From Acetobacteraceae bacterium (lineage in GTDB: Bacteria > Pseudomonadota > Alphaproteobacteria > Acetobacterales > Acetobacteraceae), in NCBI GenBank assembly GCA_947475245.1, contig CANJLW010000004.1:161568-225567 (forward strand): DNA of 64,000 nt. The letters are read 5' to 3'. The notes below the pieces were generated by a model that was not told the origin of the DNA, did not search any database, and saw only the letters and a list, made by a program, of their open reading frames with translations. This document shows positions 37,207 through 46,833 of this stretch, piece after piece. Every line of letters starts with the position of its first letter. The stretch's first letter is position 1. A program made the position numbers and the translations under genes.

Positions 37207-39044
37207 AAACGGTTATCGGCATCTCCGGCCTGTACCATGATTCCGCCGCCGCCGTGGTGCGCGGCAACGATATCCTGGCGGCCGCGCAGGAAGAACGCTT
37301 CAGCCGAACGAAGCACGACCCGCGGTTTCCGCGGCTGGCATTGGAATACTGCGTGTCCCAGGCCGGCGGACGCGACGCGGTCGATGCGGTCGCGTTCTAT
37401 GAAGACACAGTCCTGTCATTCGATCGCGTGCTGAAGAACGCCATCGAATCCGCGCCCGGCACCGAATCGATCTGGCCGCTCGCCGCCGCATCGCAACTCG
37501 GCCAGAAATTCGCCCTGCCCGCGCGCCTCGGTGCCGCCGTCGGCCCCAAGGCCGCCGACAACGTCTTCCTGGTCGACCACCACACATCCCACGCGGCCTC
37601 GGCCTTCTATCCCTCCCCGCATGACGACGCCGCCATCGTCGTCGTCGACGGCATCGGCGAATGGGCGTCGACCACCGTCGCCCTGGGCAAGGCCAACCGC
37701 ATCGAGTCGCTGTCGCAGATTTCCTATCCGCACTCCCTCGGCCTGCTGTTCAGCGCCTTCACCTACCATTGCGGCCTCAAGGTCAATTCCGGCGAATACA
37801 AGCTGATGGGCCTCGCCCCCTATGGCGAACCGCGCTACGTCCAGCGCGTGCTCGACACCCTGATCGACCTGCGCGAAGACGGCTCGTTCCGGCTGAATAC
37901 AGAATATTTCGCCTTCATGACGTCCGACACCATGACCAATGAAGCGTTCGAGGCCGTGATGGGCTGCCCGCGTCGGGAACCGGAAAGCCAGTTGACCGTC
38001 GAGTACATGGATATCGCCGCATCCTGTCAGGCGATCATCGACCTCGCGATGCTCCGCATCTCCCGCCACGCGCTGAAGCTGACCGGCAGTCGCAACCTCT
38101 GCCTCGCCGGCGGCGTCGCGCTAAACTGCGTCACCAACGGTAAGCTGCTCAAGTCCTTGCCGGAGATGGAAAACATCTGGATCCAGCCCGCCGCCGGCGA
38201 CGCGGGTGGTGCCCTGGGCGCGGCCCTACATGTCGCCCACGCCGCCTGGAACGAACCCCGTCAAACCGGCTCCGGCCTCCGCGACGCTCAAAAGGGCAGT
38301 CTGCTCGGCCCCGACTATGCGCCCGACACCATCGAACAGGCATTGCAGGAGGCCGGCGTCGTCTACCACCGCGCCGCCGACACCACCGACCATGTCGAAC
38401 GCGTCGCCCGCGCTTTGGCCGACGGCCTGATCGTCGGCCGCTTCGACGGAAGGATGGAATTCGGCCCGCGCGCGCTGGGTAATCGATCCATCATCGCCGA
38501 TCCCCGCCGCCCCGACGGGCAAACGCATATCAACCTGCGCATCAAGTTCCGCGAAAGCTGGCGCCCCTTCGCCCCCGTCGTGCTCGACGACAAAGTCTCG
38601 GAGTATTTCGAGATGGAGAAGGAAAGCCCCTATATGCTGCTGGTCGCCGACGTGCGCCAGCACCTGCGCCACTCCGTCGACTGGTCGAACTTCCGCGACG
38701 GCGACGCCGACATGATGAAGGTGCTGAACCAGCCGCGCTCCACCCTCCCCTCCATCACCCATGTCGATTACAGCGCCCGCGTGCAGACCGTCGATGCCGA
38801 ACGCAACCCGGCCTTCCACCAGTTGCTCAGCCGCTTCAACGCACTGACCGGCTGCCCGGTGCTGATCAACACCTCATTCAATCAGCGCGGCGAGCCCATC
38901 GTCTGCGAACCCGCCGACGCCGTGCGCTGCTTCATCAACACCGGCATCGACGTGCTGGCCATCGGACCGTTCGTGGTCTTCAAGTCCGAGCAATCGGCGG
39001 AGATCAAGGCGCAGGAAGGAAAGATCGAATATGAGCTCGACTGA
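37203..39044 (+). CDS. NodU/CmcH-family carbamoyltransferase
   Basis: 613 residues. These enzymes use carbamoyl phosphate and ATP to make an O-carbamoyl group on a sugar or natural product. The N-terminal YrdC-unrelated, ASKHA-like domain has the metal-binding His residues (VDHHTSHAASAF) and VVDGIGEW; AAGDAGGALGAAL and GRMEFGPRALGNRSI mark the C-terminal part. The protein overlaps the SGNH-like gene upstream and the small gene downstream (14 bases), so all three act together. The acceptor is unknown; no glycosyltransferases or nod genes are in the window. Confidence 0.93.
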   Translation: MKTVIGISGLYHDSAAAVVRGNDILAAAQEERFSRTKHDPRFPRLALEYCVSQAGGRDAVDAVAFYEDTVLSFDRVLKNAIESAPGTESIWPLAAASQLGQKFALPARLGAAVGPKAADNVFLVDHHTSHAASAFYPSPHDDAAIVVVDGIGEWASTTVALGKANRIESLSQISYPHSLGLLFSAFTYHCGLKVNSGEYKLMGLAPYGEPRYVQRVLDTLIDLREDGSFRLNTEYFAFMTSDTMTNEAFEAVMGCPRREPESQLTVEYMDIAASCQAIIDLAMLRISRHALKLTGSRNLCLAGGVALNCVTNGKLLKSLPEMENIWIQPAAGDAGGALGAALHVAHAAWNEPRQTGSGLRDAQKGSLLGPDYAPDTIEQALQEAGVVYHRAADTTDHVERVARALADGLIVGRFDGRMEFGPRALGNRSIIADPRRPDGQTHINLRIKFRESWRPFAPVVLDDKVSEYFEMEKESPYMLLVADVRQHLRHSVDWSNFRDGDADMMKVLNQPRSTLPSITHVDYSARVQTVDAERNPAFHQLLSRFNALTGCPVLINTSFNQRGEPIVCEPADAVRCFINTGIDVLAIGPFVVFKSEQSAEIKAQEGKIEYELD

Positions 39045-39384
39045 CGACCAGGCCGCCGCCGGCTTCTTCGCGGAGTATCTGTTGCCGCTGAAACGCGCCA
39101 ACGAACGCCGCGGCGTGCACTACTTCACCACCGGTGCCGACAAGGCCAAGGACAGCTATTGGGAACCGATTGCCTCACGCAACGGCGGCATCCGCTCCCT
39201 TAACGCCGCCGCCTGCGACGGCGCCGCGCTCATCAAACAGCTCGGCGATTACTGGACCGAACGCAACCAGGTGCAACTGACCCGCCTTTTTCCGGCGCTG
39301 GAAACCCTGCGCCAGGGCGCGAGCAAGCCGGCGGGCGACGACCAACAGGCGGTGCTGACGGATTTCATCTATCCGTTGCACTAA
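39031..39384 (+). CDS. Uncharacterised small protein coupled to the carbamoyltransferase
   Basis: 117 residues, soluble and probably helical (FFAEYLLPLKRANERRGV, AALIKQLGDYWTERNQVQLTRLF). I do not recognise a domain. It starts inside the carbamoyltransferase gene (14-base overlap), so expression is coupled. Its stop overlaps the stop of the convergent fusion gene. Confidence 0.75.
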   Translation: MSSTDDQAAAGFFAEYLLPLKRANERRGVHYFTTGADKAKDSYWEPIASRNGGIRSLNAAACDGAALIKQLGDYWTERNQVQLTRLFPALETLRQGASKPAGDDQQAVLTDFIYPLH

Positions 39385-41477
39385 AGCACCAGAGTCGCCT
39401 CCATCACCTCGGGATCGTCCGGCAGCCGCCGGACGGTAAACCCCAAAGCACGCACGAATTTCAGCATCGGCGCGTTATCCGCCAGTATCTGACCCACGAC
39501 CTCCCGAAACCCGTGCGCCCGCGCCCAGTCCAACAGATGGCGCATCAGGGCCGATGCCAGACCTTTCCCCTTCATGTCGGGCTGCACGATCACCGCGAAT
39601 TCCCCGCAATCCTCCGCCGACTCCCGCGCCAGACGCGCGACACCGACCGTTTCCGCAGTCGCCGACCGAACGGCGACAAAGGCGATTTCGCGGGCGTAAT
39701 CGACCTGTGTCAGTCGCGCCAACTGCTCCGCCGGCAATACGCGCAGGGCGCTGAAAAACCGAAACCGAATGTCCAGCGGCGACAAACGGGCAAAGAACGC
39801 GGCATGGGCGGCGGCGTCCTCCGGACGGATCGGGCGAATGATCAGCGCATCGTCGCCGTCGCCCCAGCCCGCGATCAGATCGGCGGGATACGGCATGATG
39901 GCCAAAGGCTCCGCCGCCTTCCCCGCCGCCCGCAGCTGGATGGAACCGGCCTGCAACGCCGCGATCTCCGGGAAATCGACAATCGCCTGGCTCACCCGCA
40001 CCAACGCCTCCGCCGCCGCCTCGCACCCCTCCGCCAAATCCCGCGCCAGAGTCATGTTCAGCGGCGGCAACCCGACCGCGGCACCGAACCCGATCGTCGG
40101 CCCGAATTCGGGATCGTCCCGCACTGTTATGGAATCGGCATACGGAGCGCCAACGCCATACAACGACAGCACCGTTGCCGAGTCCGCCGAGCACAGCACG
40201 GTTTGACCGGCGGCGCGCGCCGCGGCGAACAGCCCCGCCACCCGCGCGCGGTCCGGCGCCACGCTCAACACCAGCCGGTCCGGCAATTCCCGCGCCGCCA
40301 GACGGTTCCGTCGATCGCGGGTCAAATGCAGGAAGGCTCGCGCCGCCCCTTCCGGCGTGGCGAACACCGCCACCCCTTGCTCCGCCAACGCCCGCCGCCG
40401 CGCGGCGCCGGTCGTTTCGCCCAGGGCGCAGACCAACAGAGGCGGCGCGCGGTCGACCGATCCAAAGACGGGCACATCCCCGTCGGGGGCCAACACCGCC
40501 AGAACACCGCCGACATCCGGGGTCGCCAAAGCCCGCGCGACTCCCGACGCGACGGACGCCGTCTCCACCGCGACGACCGATCCCAGGCGCAGGCCCAACC
40601 GCAGCACCGCGTCCGCCGCCAACCGCGTCGGCCCCCACGCATTGCCGACGATCGCCACGCATTCCCCACGTGCCGGGCGCGACCGTGCCAGGGTTTCCGC
40701 GGCCGACAGCAAATCCTCCAGACTTTCGACATACAGCACGCCGGCCCGCCGCAGCGCCGCCTCGAACACCCGATCCGCCCGCCCCTCGGGATCCGCCCAC
40801 CGCCCGCCGGAGCGCATGGCCACCACCGGACGCAGCCGCGACGCCGCGCGCGCGGCCGACAGAAAGCCGCGACGGTCCTTCACCGCGTGCACGTCGAGCA
40901 GGATGGCCCCAGTCCCGGCATCGCGCGACAGCCAATCCAGCGCCGCCGCAAAACCAAGATCGGCTGCTCGGCCCAGACCGATGACATGGCTGAAACCGAC
41001 GCCATTCGGCCCCGCCCAATCGATAATGGTCCGACATAATCCCGCCGACTGCGACACCAGCGCCAGCCGCCCCGCCGGGGCTGGCAGATGCCCATTGGTC
41101 GCGTTAAGCCCAATTGCGGTTGCCGCCAGACCGAATGCGTTCGGCCCGATCACCCGAACCCCTGTCCGCAGCGCTGCCGCCGCCACATCGGAGTCCGGTA
41201 AACCGGGCGCGTCACTCGCCACGATGGCGGCGAAACAGCCGACCGCCGCCAACGCCTCCATCGCCGCGATCACTCGTTCCGCCGGTTCGGCGATGACCGC
41301 CAGATCGATACCGGACGCAACTTTAGTACTGATCGTGCCCGCAAACCCTGCCAGCAACAGATTGGCATGGATCAACCCGCCCAACCCCGTCTCGGCGCCC
41401 AACAGCGCGATCGATCCGGGGTGGAACAGACGTTCGGGATCGAAGCGCCCCGCTTGTGCCAGTCGAGGAATGGACAT
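39381..41477 (-). CDS. CoA-binding / succinyl-CoA-ligase-like protein fused to a GNAT acetyltransferase
   Basis: 698 residues from the ATG at 41477. The order is a CoA-binding Rossmann domain (ERLFHPGSIALLGAE, about 10-130), a succinyl-CoA ligase-like region (GRLALVSQSAGLCRTI, about 135-430), a short remnant matching the ATP-grasp part of Pat proteins (DDPEFGPTIGFGAAVGLPPLN) and a C-terminal GNAT domain (about 530-698, with QPDMKGKGLASALM as the acetyl-CoA loop). Pat/YfiQ-type lysine acetyltransferases have this layout but are nearer 890 residues; the ATP-grasp domain is mostly lost. It likely acetylates proteins such as acyl-CoA synthetases. Confidence 0.85.
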   Translation of the reverse strand: MSIPRLAQAGRFDPERLFHPGSIALLGAETGLGGLIHANLLLAGFAGTISTKVASGIDLAVIAEPAERVIAAMEALAAVGCFAAIVASDAPGLPDSDVAAAALRTGVRVIGPNAFGLAATAIGLNATNGHLPAPAGRLALVSQSAGLCRTIIDWAGPNGVGFSHVIGLGRAADLGFAAALDWLSRDAGTGAILLDVHAVKDRRGFLSAARAASRLRPVVAMRSGGRWADPEGRADRVFEAALRRAGVLYVESLEDLLSAAETLARSRPARGECVAIVGNAWGPTRLAADAVLRLGLRLGSVVAVETASVASGVARALATPDVGGVLAVLAPDGDVPVFGSVDRAPPLLVCALGETTGAARRRALAEQGVAVFATPEGAARAFLHLTRDRRNRLAARELPDRLVLSVAPDRARVAGLFAAARAAGQTVLCSADSATVLSLYGVGAPYADSITVRDDPEFGPTIGFGAAVGLPPLNMTLARDLAEGCEAAAEALVRVSQAIVDFPEIAALQAGSIQLRAAGKAAEPLAIMPYPADLIAGWGDGDDALIIRPIRPEDAAAHAAFFARLSPLDIRFRFFSALRVLPAEQLARLTQVDYAREIAFVAVRSATAETVGVARLARESAEDCGEFAVIVQPDMKGKGLASALMRHLLDWARAHGFREVVGQILADNAPMLKFVRALGFTVRRLPDDPEVMEATLVL

Positions 41478-41551
41478 ACCCCCGGCATAAGGGGATTGGC
41501 TGCCCGCGCCGCAAGCGGCAACATGTCCGCAATCGCGCATGGAGACGGATA

Positions 41552-42502
41552 ATGGTGGATCGTTCGAACTGGGACCCTGAAATGGCGGCCTTCACCGCGC
41601 TGGCGGAAGCCGAGGCGGCCAAATACCCCCCCGTCAAGGCGGAACTGCCGTTGGAGCCCCACCGACGCATCAACGACCTGTTGGGTATGCGCACCGCCGT
41701 CGGTGGGCCGACCATGGCGGACTCCACCGACCGTTGGGTTTCCGCGCGCGGGCGGCGCATTTTCTGCCGCGTCCATCGCCCCGCCGCCGACCCGCAAGCA
41801 CCGACGCTGGTGTATTTCCACGGTGGCGGCTGGGTCTGGGCCAATGTCGATACCCATGACCGCATGACCCGCGAGTATGCCGCCGCCGGGCAGGTCAACG
41901 TCGTCAGCGTCGACTATGCACTGTCGCCGGAAGCAAAATTCCCGCAAGCCTTGGAAGAATGCGCCGCCGTCGTGCGCTTCCTGGCCGAATCCGGCGCCGA
42001 TTGGGGGTTGAACCCCACCCGCCTGCTGCTGGGCGGCGACTCGGCCGGCGGCAACCTGGCCCTGGGCACCGCGCTGCTGCTGCGTGACACAGGCGGCCCC
42101 GCGCTACGCGGAATTCTCGCGAACTACCCTGTCTCCGACAGCCGCTTCGACACGCCCAGCTATCAGGCCTATGGCGCGGGCGGCTATGGGCTGAACCGGG
42201 AGCGGATGGTGTTCTACTGGCAGGTCTATTGCGCCCACGATGCCGATCGGCTGAACCCGCTGGCCGCGCCGCTGCGCGCCGACCTGACCGGCCTGCCGCC
42301 GATCCTGGTGCTGCTGGCGGCACTTGACGTGCTGCGCAGCGAGGGCGAGGCCCTGGTGGAAAAACTGCGCGCCCAGGGCGTTCCGGTCGAAACCCAAACC
42401 TTCGCCGGCGTCGTACACGGCTTCCTGCGCGCGACCGAAACCGTCACCAAGGCCCGCGACGCCATCGCCGCCGCCGGTGCCTGGATGAAAAAGATCGGCT
42501 GA
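41552..42502 (+). CDS. Alpha/beta hydrolase, hormone-sensitive-lipase family
   Basis: 316 residues from the ATG at 41552 (GGAG 8 bases upstream). The oxyanion motif HGGG (YFHGGGWVW), nucleophile GGDSAGGN, Asp in ALDVLRSEG and His in VVHGFLR are all present. It hydrolyses esters or lactones. It is convergent with the flavin monooxygenase genes downstream and could hydrolyse their ester products (inference). Confidence 0.9.
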   Translation: MVDRSNWDPEMAAFTALAEAEAAKYPPVKAELPLEPHRRINDLLGMRTAVGGPTMADSTDRWVSARGRRIFCRVHRPAADPQAPTLVYFHGGGWVWANVDTHDRMTREYAAAGQVNVVSVDYALSPEAKFPQALEECAAVVRFLAESGADWGLNPTRLLLGGDSAGGNLALGTALLLRDTGGPALRGILANYPVSDSRFDTPSYQAYGAGGYGLNRERMVFYWQVYCAHDADRLNPLAAPLRADLTGLPPILVLLAALDVLRSEGEALVEKLRAQGVPVETQTFAGVVHGFLRATETVTKARDAIAAAGAWMKKIG

Positions 42503-42510
42503 TCGTCTTC

Positions 42511-42539
42511 CCCACCTCCCTCGCAGCGGGGGAGGTGGG
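42511..42539. terminator. 10-bp hairpin between convergent genes
   Basis: cccacctccc (42511-42520) and gggaggtggg (42530-42539) pair around a 9-base loop, 9 bases after the hydrolase stop and before the stop of the minus-strand monooxygenase. Its G/C-rich arms recall the REP-like repeats; it could serve as a bidirectional terminator. Confidence 0.65.
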
Positions 42540-42571
42540 AACACGCCGGCGTCGCGGACGAAGGCCCGCAG

Positions 42572-44212
42572 CTAGTCCAAGGATACTTCCGGATATCCCG
42601 CCGCCGCGACTGCGTCGCAGCGCTGGCGGAACGCCGGATGGCCGCCGCTGTAGCGCATGACCTTGCGCACTTCTTTACCTTCGACGTTGCGGTTGATGCC
42701 GGTCATCCACGAATCGACCTCGGTAAACAACAACCCGTCGTTGGTCGCGATGACGTGATCCGTCCAGCCTTTGGCCGCCTCCGGCGTCGCGTCGATGCGT
42801 GTTTTACCGTTCTCGTTCGCATGGCGGATGAGGGCGGTGACCCAGTCGGAGGTATATTCGACGGCGCGCGGGAAATTACCCAGCCCTGCATGCGGGCCCA
42901 TTACCATCATGAAGTTGGGGAACCCGTCGACCAGAATACCCAGGAAGGTAACGGGACCGTCGCTCCATTTGTCCTTCAGCGACACGCCGCCCGTCCCGCG
43001 AATGTCGATCCGATCGAAGGCGCCGGTGATCGCGTCAAACCCGGTCGCATAGACGATCATATCGAACTCATAATCGGCGTCCGACGTCCGAATGCCGTTC
43101 GGCCCGATGCTTTCGATCGGCGTCTCGTTGAGATCGACGAGTGTGACGTTCGGCTGGTTGTAAACCTCGAAATATCCGCTTTCCAACGGAACGCGCCGCA
43201 TGCCGAAGCCGTGATTTTTCGGAACCAGCTTGTCCGCGACGGCCGGGTCCTTGACGCGCTCGCGAATTTTGCGCGCGAGGTAATCCGACATCAGCTTGTT
43301 GGCGTCGCGGTCCATCAGAACATCGCGGAAATTGCCCATCCAGATGCCGAAGCCGGGTTCGCCGTAAAGCTTTTCCCAGAACGCTTCCCGTTCGGCCTCG
43401 GTGACCTCGAACACCGAACGCGGGTCGGTGGCGTGGATGAAACAGCCGACGGTTTCCTGACAGCGCGCGAAGATATCGTCGTAATTCTCGCGGATTTTCC
43501 GCATTTCCTCGGGTGTGACCTTGGAGTTGTGCAACGGGGCGGACCACTGCGCGGTGCGCTGGAACACGGTCAGGTGCGCGGCGGTTTTCGCGACTTCCGT
43601 GATGGTCTGGATACCCGTCGCGCCGGTGCCGATCACCGCGACGCGCTTGCCCGCGAAGCTGACGGGTTCCTTGGGCCAGTTATGCGTGTGGCAGGATTGG
43701 CCCTTGAAGCTCTCGACGCCGGGGATGCGCGGCAAGGTGGGTGCCGACAGCACGCCCACCGCGGTGATCAGCAGACGCGCCGTTTGTTGGCTGCCGTCGT
43801 TCAGCGTGATTTTCCAGAGCCGGCTGTCTTCCTGATAATGCGCCGATGTAACGACCGTGCTGAACTGGATGTCGCGCCGCAGGTCGAACCGATCGGCGAC
43901 GTGGTTCAGATAGCGCTCGGTTTCCGGCTGGCTGGCGAAATGCTCCTCCCAGTCCCACTCGTTCAGCAGTTCCTTGGAAAAGGAGTAGCCATAGGTCCAG
44001 CTTTCCGAGTCGAAGCGCGCGCCGGGATAGCGGTTCCAGTACCAGGTTCCGCCCACGCCGGACCCGGCTTCGAATACCCGGACCGTCATGCCAAGCTCGC
44101 GGAGCCGATAGAGTTGATAAAGGCCGGAGACGCCGGCGCCGATGACGATCGCGTCAAAATCGGGGGCGGTCTTCACCGCCGGTCGACGCACGGCTTTGGT
44201 CACAACATTCAT
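42572..44212 (-). CDS. Baeyer-Villiger-type flavin monooxygenase (second copy)
   Basis: 546 residues. An FAD site GAGVSGLYQLYRL near the N-terminus and an NADPH site VIGTGATGIQT frame the Baeyer-Villiger fingerprint FKGQSCHTHNWP (FxGxxxHxxxWP), which fits exactly. The segment GVGGTWYWNRYPGARFD is typical of cyclohexanone/phenylacetone monooxygenases. It inserts oxygen next to a ketone to give an ester or lactone. It follows its paralogue on the same strand with a 148-base gap. Confidence 0.9.
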   Translation of the reverse strand: MNVVTKAVRRPAVKTAPDFDAIVIGAGVSGLYQLYRLRELGMTVRVFEAGSGVGGTWYWNRYPGARFDSESWTYGYSFSKELLNEWDWEEHFASQPETERYLNHVADRFDLRRDIQFSTVVTSAHYQEDSRLWKITLNDGSQQTARLLITAVGVLSAPTLPRIPGVESFKGQSCHTHNWPKEPVSFAGKRVAVIGTGATGIQTITEVAKTAAHLTVFQRTAQWSAPLHNSKVTPEEMRKIRENYDDIFARCQETVGCFIHATDPRSVFEVTEAEREAFWEKLYGEPGFGIWMGNFRDVLMDRDANKLMSDYLARKIRERVKDPAVADKLVPKNHGFGMRRVPLESGYFEVYNQPNVTLVDLNETPIESIGPNGIRTSDADYEFDMIVYATGFDAITGAFDRIDIRGTGGVSLKDKWSDGPVTFLGILVDGFPNFMMVMGPHAGLGNFPRAVEYTSDWVTALIRHANENGKTRIDATPEAAKGWTDHVIATNDGLLFTEVDSWMTGINRNVEGKEVRKVMRYSGGHPAFRQRCDAVAAAGYPEVSLD

Positions 44213-44360
44213 CGCGGATCCTCCCTTTGATACCTTATCGGCTTACAATCCGGCACCAGCGTCGCCCAGTCCCTGCCCCATGACAAGGCCTTGAAAAGCC
44301 GGAAGGCCGTGATCGTTGACCACCACTTTCCAGCCCATCATTGCAGAACAGACTTCGACG

Positions 44361-45995
44361 CTACTCCGCCGCCATTGCCTTTTCGGATTCAAATCGAAAG
44401 CCCTTGTAGCCTTCCCCAACCACTTCTTCGCAAATCCGGCGATACCTGCCGACACCCGCGATATAGGGCATGAACAGACGCGGCTTGCCCGGAATGTTCG
44501 CGCCCATGTACCAAGAGTTCGCCTGCGGAAACAGGGTCTTGTACGCGACTTCCTGAACGTGATCCACCCACTCGTCTTCCGCGGCACGCTCAGGCTCGAT
44601 CAGCGCAAGACCTTGATCGCGCATGTGGATGATGGTGTCGGCGACCAGATCCACATGCTGCTCGATCGACGTGATCATGTTGCTTTTCACCGACGGGCTG
44701 CCGGGACCGGTGATCATGAACATATTCGGGAACTGCTCGGTCATCAGGCCGAGGTAGGTCCGCGGTCCCGCCGCCCATTTGGTCTTCAGTTCCAGACCGT
44801 CGCGGCCGCGAATGTCCACGTTGAACAGAGTGCCGGTCATGGCGTCGAAGCCTGTCGCGAAAACGATGGCATCGAATTCAAAAGCGCGCCCGTTCACCGT
44901 CAGCCCTTGCGGTGTCAGCCGCTCGATCGGTGTCTGGCTGATGTCCACCAACTCGACGTTGTCGCGGTTATAGGTCTCGTAATATCCGGTATCGACGCAC
45001 AGCCGCTTGGTGCCGATGGGATGGGTCTTCGGGCACAATATCTCCGCCGTCACCGGATCCTTGACCGTCTGGCGGATCTTGTTGCGCACGAACTCCGCCA
45101 TCGTGTCGTTGGCTTCGCGGTTCGTCATGATGTCGTTGAAGGCACCCAGGAAGCCGGAACCGCCAAGCTGCCAGCGCTCCTCATAGGTCGCCAACCGCTC
45201 TTCCTCACTGACCTCCAACGCCGATTTATCGTTAAGCTCGCGCAAAACGCCGTTCGGCATGTAACGCATTTCCTCGCGCTTGCCGGGGTAGCCATTTTTC
45301 CAGGTGTTCGCGTAGTCCTCCGTCATCGGATGGTTGCGCGACGGGATGGTGAAATTCGCCTGACGCTGGAAAACGGTCAGATGCGCGGCTTCCTTGGCAA
45401 TCACCGGAATCGCCTGAATGGCGGACGAACCCGTGCCGATGACGGCCACCCGCAAACCGGCGAAGCTCACCGGCTCATGCGGCCAGCGGCCGGTGTGATA
45501 GGTTTTGCCGGCGTAGTCCGACAAACCCTCGAACTTCGGAATCTGCGCGGTGGAGATGCAGCCACCGGCCATCACGAAATGCTTTGCACGAACCTTCTCA
45601 CCCGTGCTTGTTTCGATCTTCCACAGCCGCAGAGCCTCGTCATAATGCGCGGCGCGCACTTCGGTCTCGAAGTTGATATGCGCGCGCAGACCAAATCGGT
45701 CGGTCACATGATCGGCATAGGCGCGGATGTCGGCATGGCCGGAGAATTTTTCCGGCCAGTTCCACTCCTGCTGCAACGCGTCGTCGAAGCCATAGGAATA
45801 CTGCATGCTTTCCACGTCGCAGCGCGCGCCGGGATAGCGGTTCCAGTACCAGGTGCCGCCCACGCCGTCGCCACGCTCAAAACAGCGCGTGGAAAGGCCC
45901 TGCTTCCGCATGCGATGCAGCAAATAGAGGCCGGAGAAGCCGGCGCCGACGATGACGACATCGACGGTAGAAGCTTGGGTGGCGGGTGTCGGCAT
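44361..45995 (-). CDS. Baeyer-Villiger-type flavin monooxygenase (first copy)
   Basis: 544 residues, paralogous to the next gene. FAD motif GAGFSGLYLLHRM, NADPH motif VIGTGSSAIQA and GVGGTWYWNRYPGARCD are present. The Baeyer-Villiger fingerprint reads YAGKTYHTGRWP, with Tyr for the first Phe; His and Trp are kept. The two copies differ enough that they probably act on different substrates. It lies 142 bases after livF on the same strand and may belong to the transporter transcript. Confidence 0.9.
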   Translation of the reverse strand: MPTPATQASTVDVVIVGAGFSGLYLLHRMRKQGLSTRCFERGDGVGGTWYWNRYPGARCDVESMQYSYGFDDALQQEWNWPEKFSGHADIRAYADHVTDRFGLRAHINFETEVRAAHYDEALRLWKIETSTGEKVRAKHFVMAGGCISTAQIPKFEGLSDYAGKTYHTGRWPHEPVSFAGLRVAVIGTGSSAIQAIPVIAKEAAHLTVFQRQANFTIPSRNHPMTEDYANTWKNGYPGKREEMRYMPNGVLRELNDKSALEVSEEERLATYEERWQLGGSGFLGAFNDIMTNREANDTMAEFVRNKIRQTVKDPVTAEILCPKTHPIGTKRLCVDTGYYETYNRDNVELVDISQTPIERLTPQGLTVNGRAFEFDAIVFATGFDAMTGTLFNVDIRGRDGLELKTKWAAGPRTYLGLMTEQFPNMFMITGPGSPSVKSNMITSIEQHVDLVADTIIHMRDQGLALIEPERAAEDEWVDHVQEVAYKTLFPQANSWYMGANIPGKPRLFMPYIAGVGRYRRICEEVVGEGYKGFRFESEKAMAAE

Positions 45996-46137
45996 GGATC
46001 GGTTCCTTGAACTATGGCGCGAGCGTAGCAGGTTCGGCCGGATGGTTTAGCCTCTTGGGGCACAGATTTCCTCGTAGGCTGGCCTCAGCGATGGCGTCCG
46101 GTCAAGCGTCCGCTCGCCGCGCCCGACGCGAAACCGG

Positions 46138-46833
46138 CTACAGATACTCGTCGGCCAGCGCCAGATCGCGAATTTCGCTCACGGTGCCGCTGCGACGTAC
46201 CTCTCCGCCACGCATCACATAACCGCGCGTTGCGAGCTTCAACGCCGGACGCGCCATCTGTTCGGTCATCAGCACCGTCGTCCCACGCGCCCGCAATTGC
46301 AGAATTGCATCGCTGATCTGCTGAATCCAAACCGGTGCCAAACCCAAAAACGGCTCATCCAGCAACAACAACCTCGGAAAACTCGCCATCGCTCGGCTCA
46401 AAGCCACGATCTGCTGCTGACCGCCCGACAACTGACCGGCCGGTTGCTTCTCTCGGTCCACCAGCAGCGGAAAGACCGAACGCAGCCAGTCCAGCGCTTC
46501 CTTCTGCTTCGCCCGCCCCAGACCGAACGCGCCGGACAGAACGTTGTCGGTCACCGACAAGGTCGGGAACACACGCCGTCCCTCCGGCGAGTAACCGATG
46601 CCCAGACGCGCGCGCCGTTCGCACGGGGTTGTCGCCAGGTCCTTGCCGTCGAACACGATGCGCCCGCCCGACGGAGACACCAGACCGATGATCGCGTTGA
46701 TCGTGCTCGACTTGCCCGCGCCGTTGGCGCCGACCAGCAGAACCGTTTCACCCTCGGGCACATCGATCGAAACGCCCGACAAAGCCGTGATCCCGCCATA
46801 GCGGACATGAAGCGCGTCAATTTGCAGCAGCAT
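46138..46833 (-). CDS. livF: Branched-chain-type ABC transporter ATPase LivF
   Basis: 231 residues from the ATG at 46833 (MLLQIDALHVRYGG), which overlaps the livG stop (ATGA). Walker A GANGAGKSS, signature LSGGQQQ, Walker B LLLLDEPF, and the LivF-typical LGLAPVWIQQI follow. It powers the LivHM permease with LivG. The preferred substrate may be an amide, amino acid or aromatic/aliphatic acid; nearby monooxygenases suggest a non-amino-acid substrate (inference). Confidence 0.93.
   Translation of the reverse strand: MLLQIDALHVRYGGITALSGVSIDVPEGETVLLVGANGAGKSSTINAIIGLVSPSGGRIVFDGKDLATTPCERRARLGIGYSPEGRRVFPTLSVTDNVLSGAFGLGRAKQKEALDWLRSVFPLLVDREKQPAGQLSGGQQQIVALSRAMASFPRLLLLDEPFLGLAPVWIQQISDAILQLRARGTTVLMTEQMARPALKLATRGYVMRGGEVRRSGTVSEIRDLALADEYL

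Noticed and set aside
44213..44360. Extra small gene between the two monooxygenases
   Set aside because: The frames here have no ribosome site and overlap the start of the neighbouring genes in the wrong frame.
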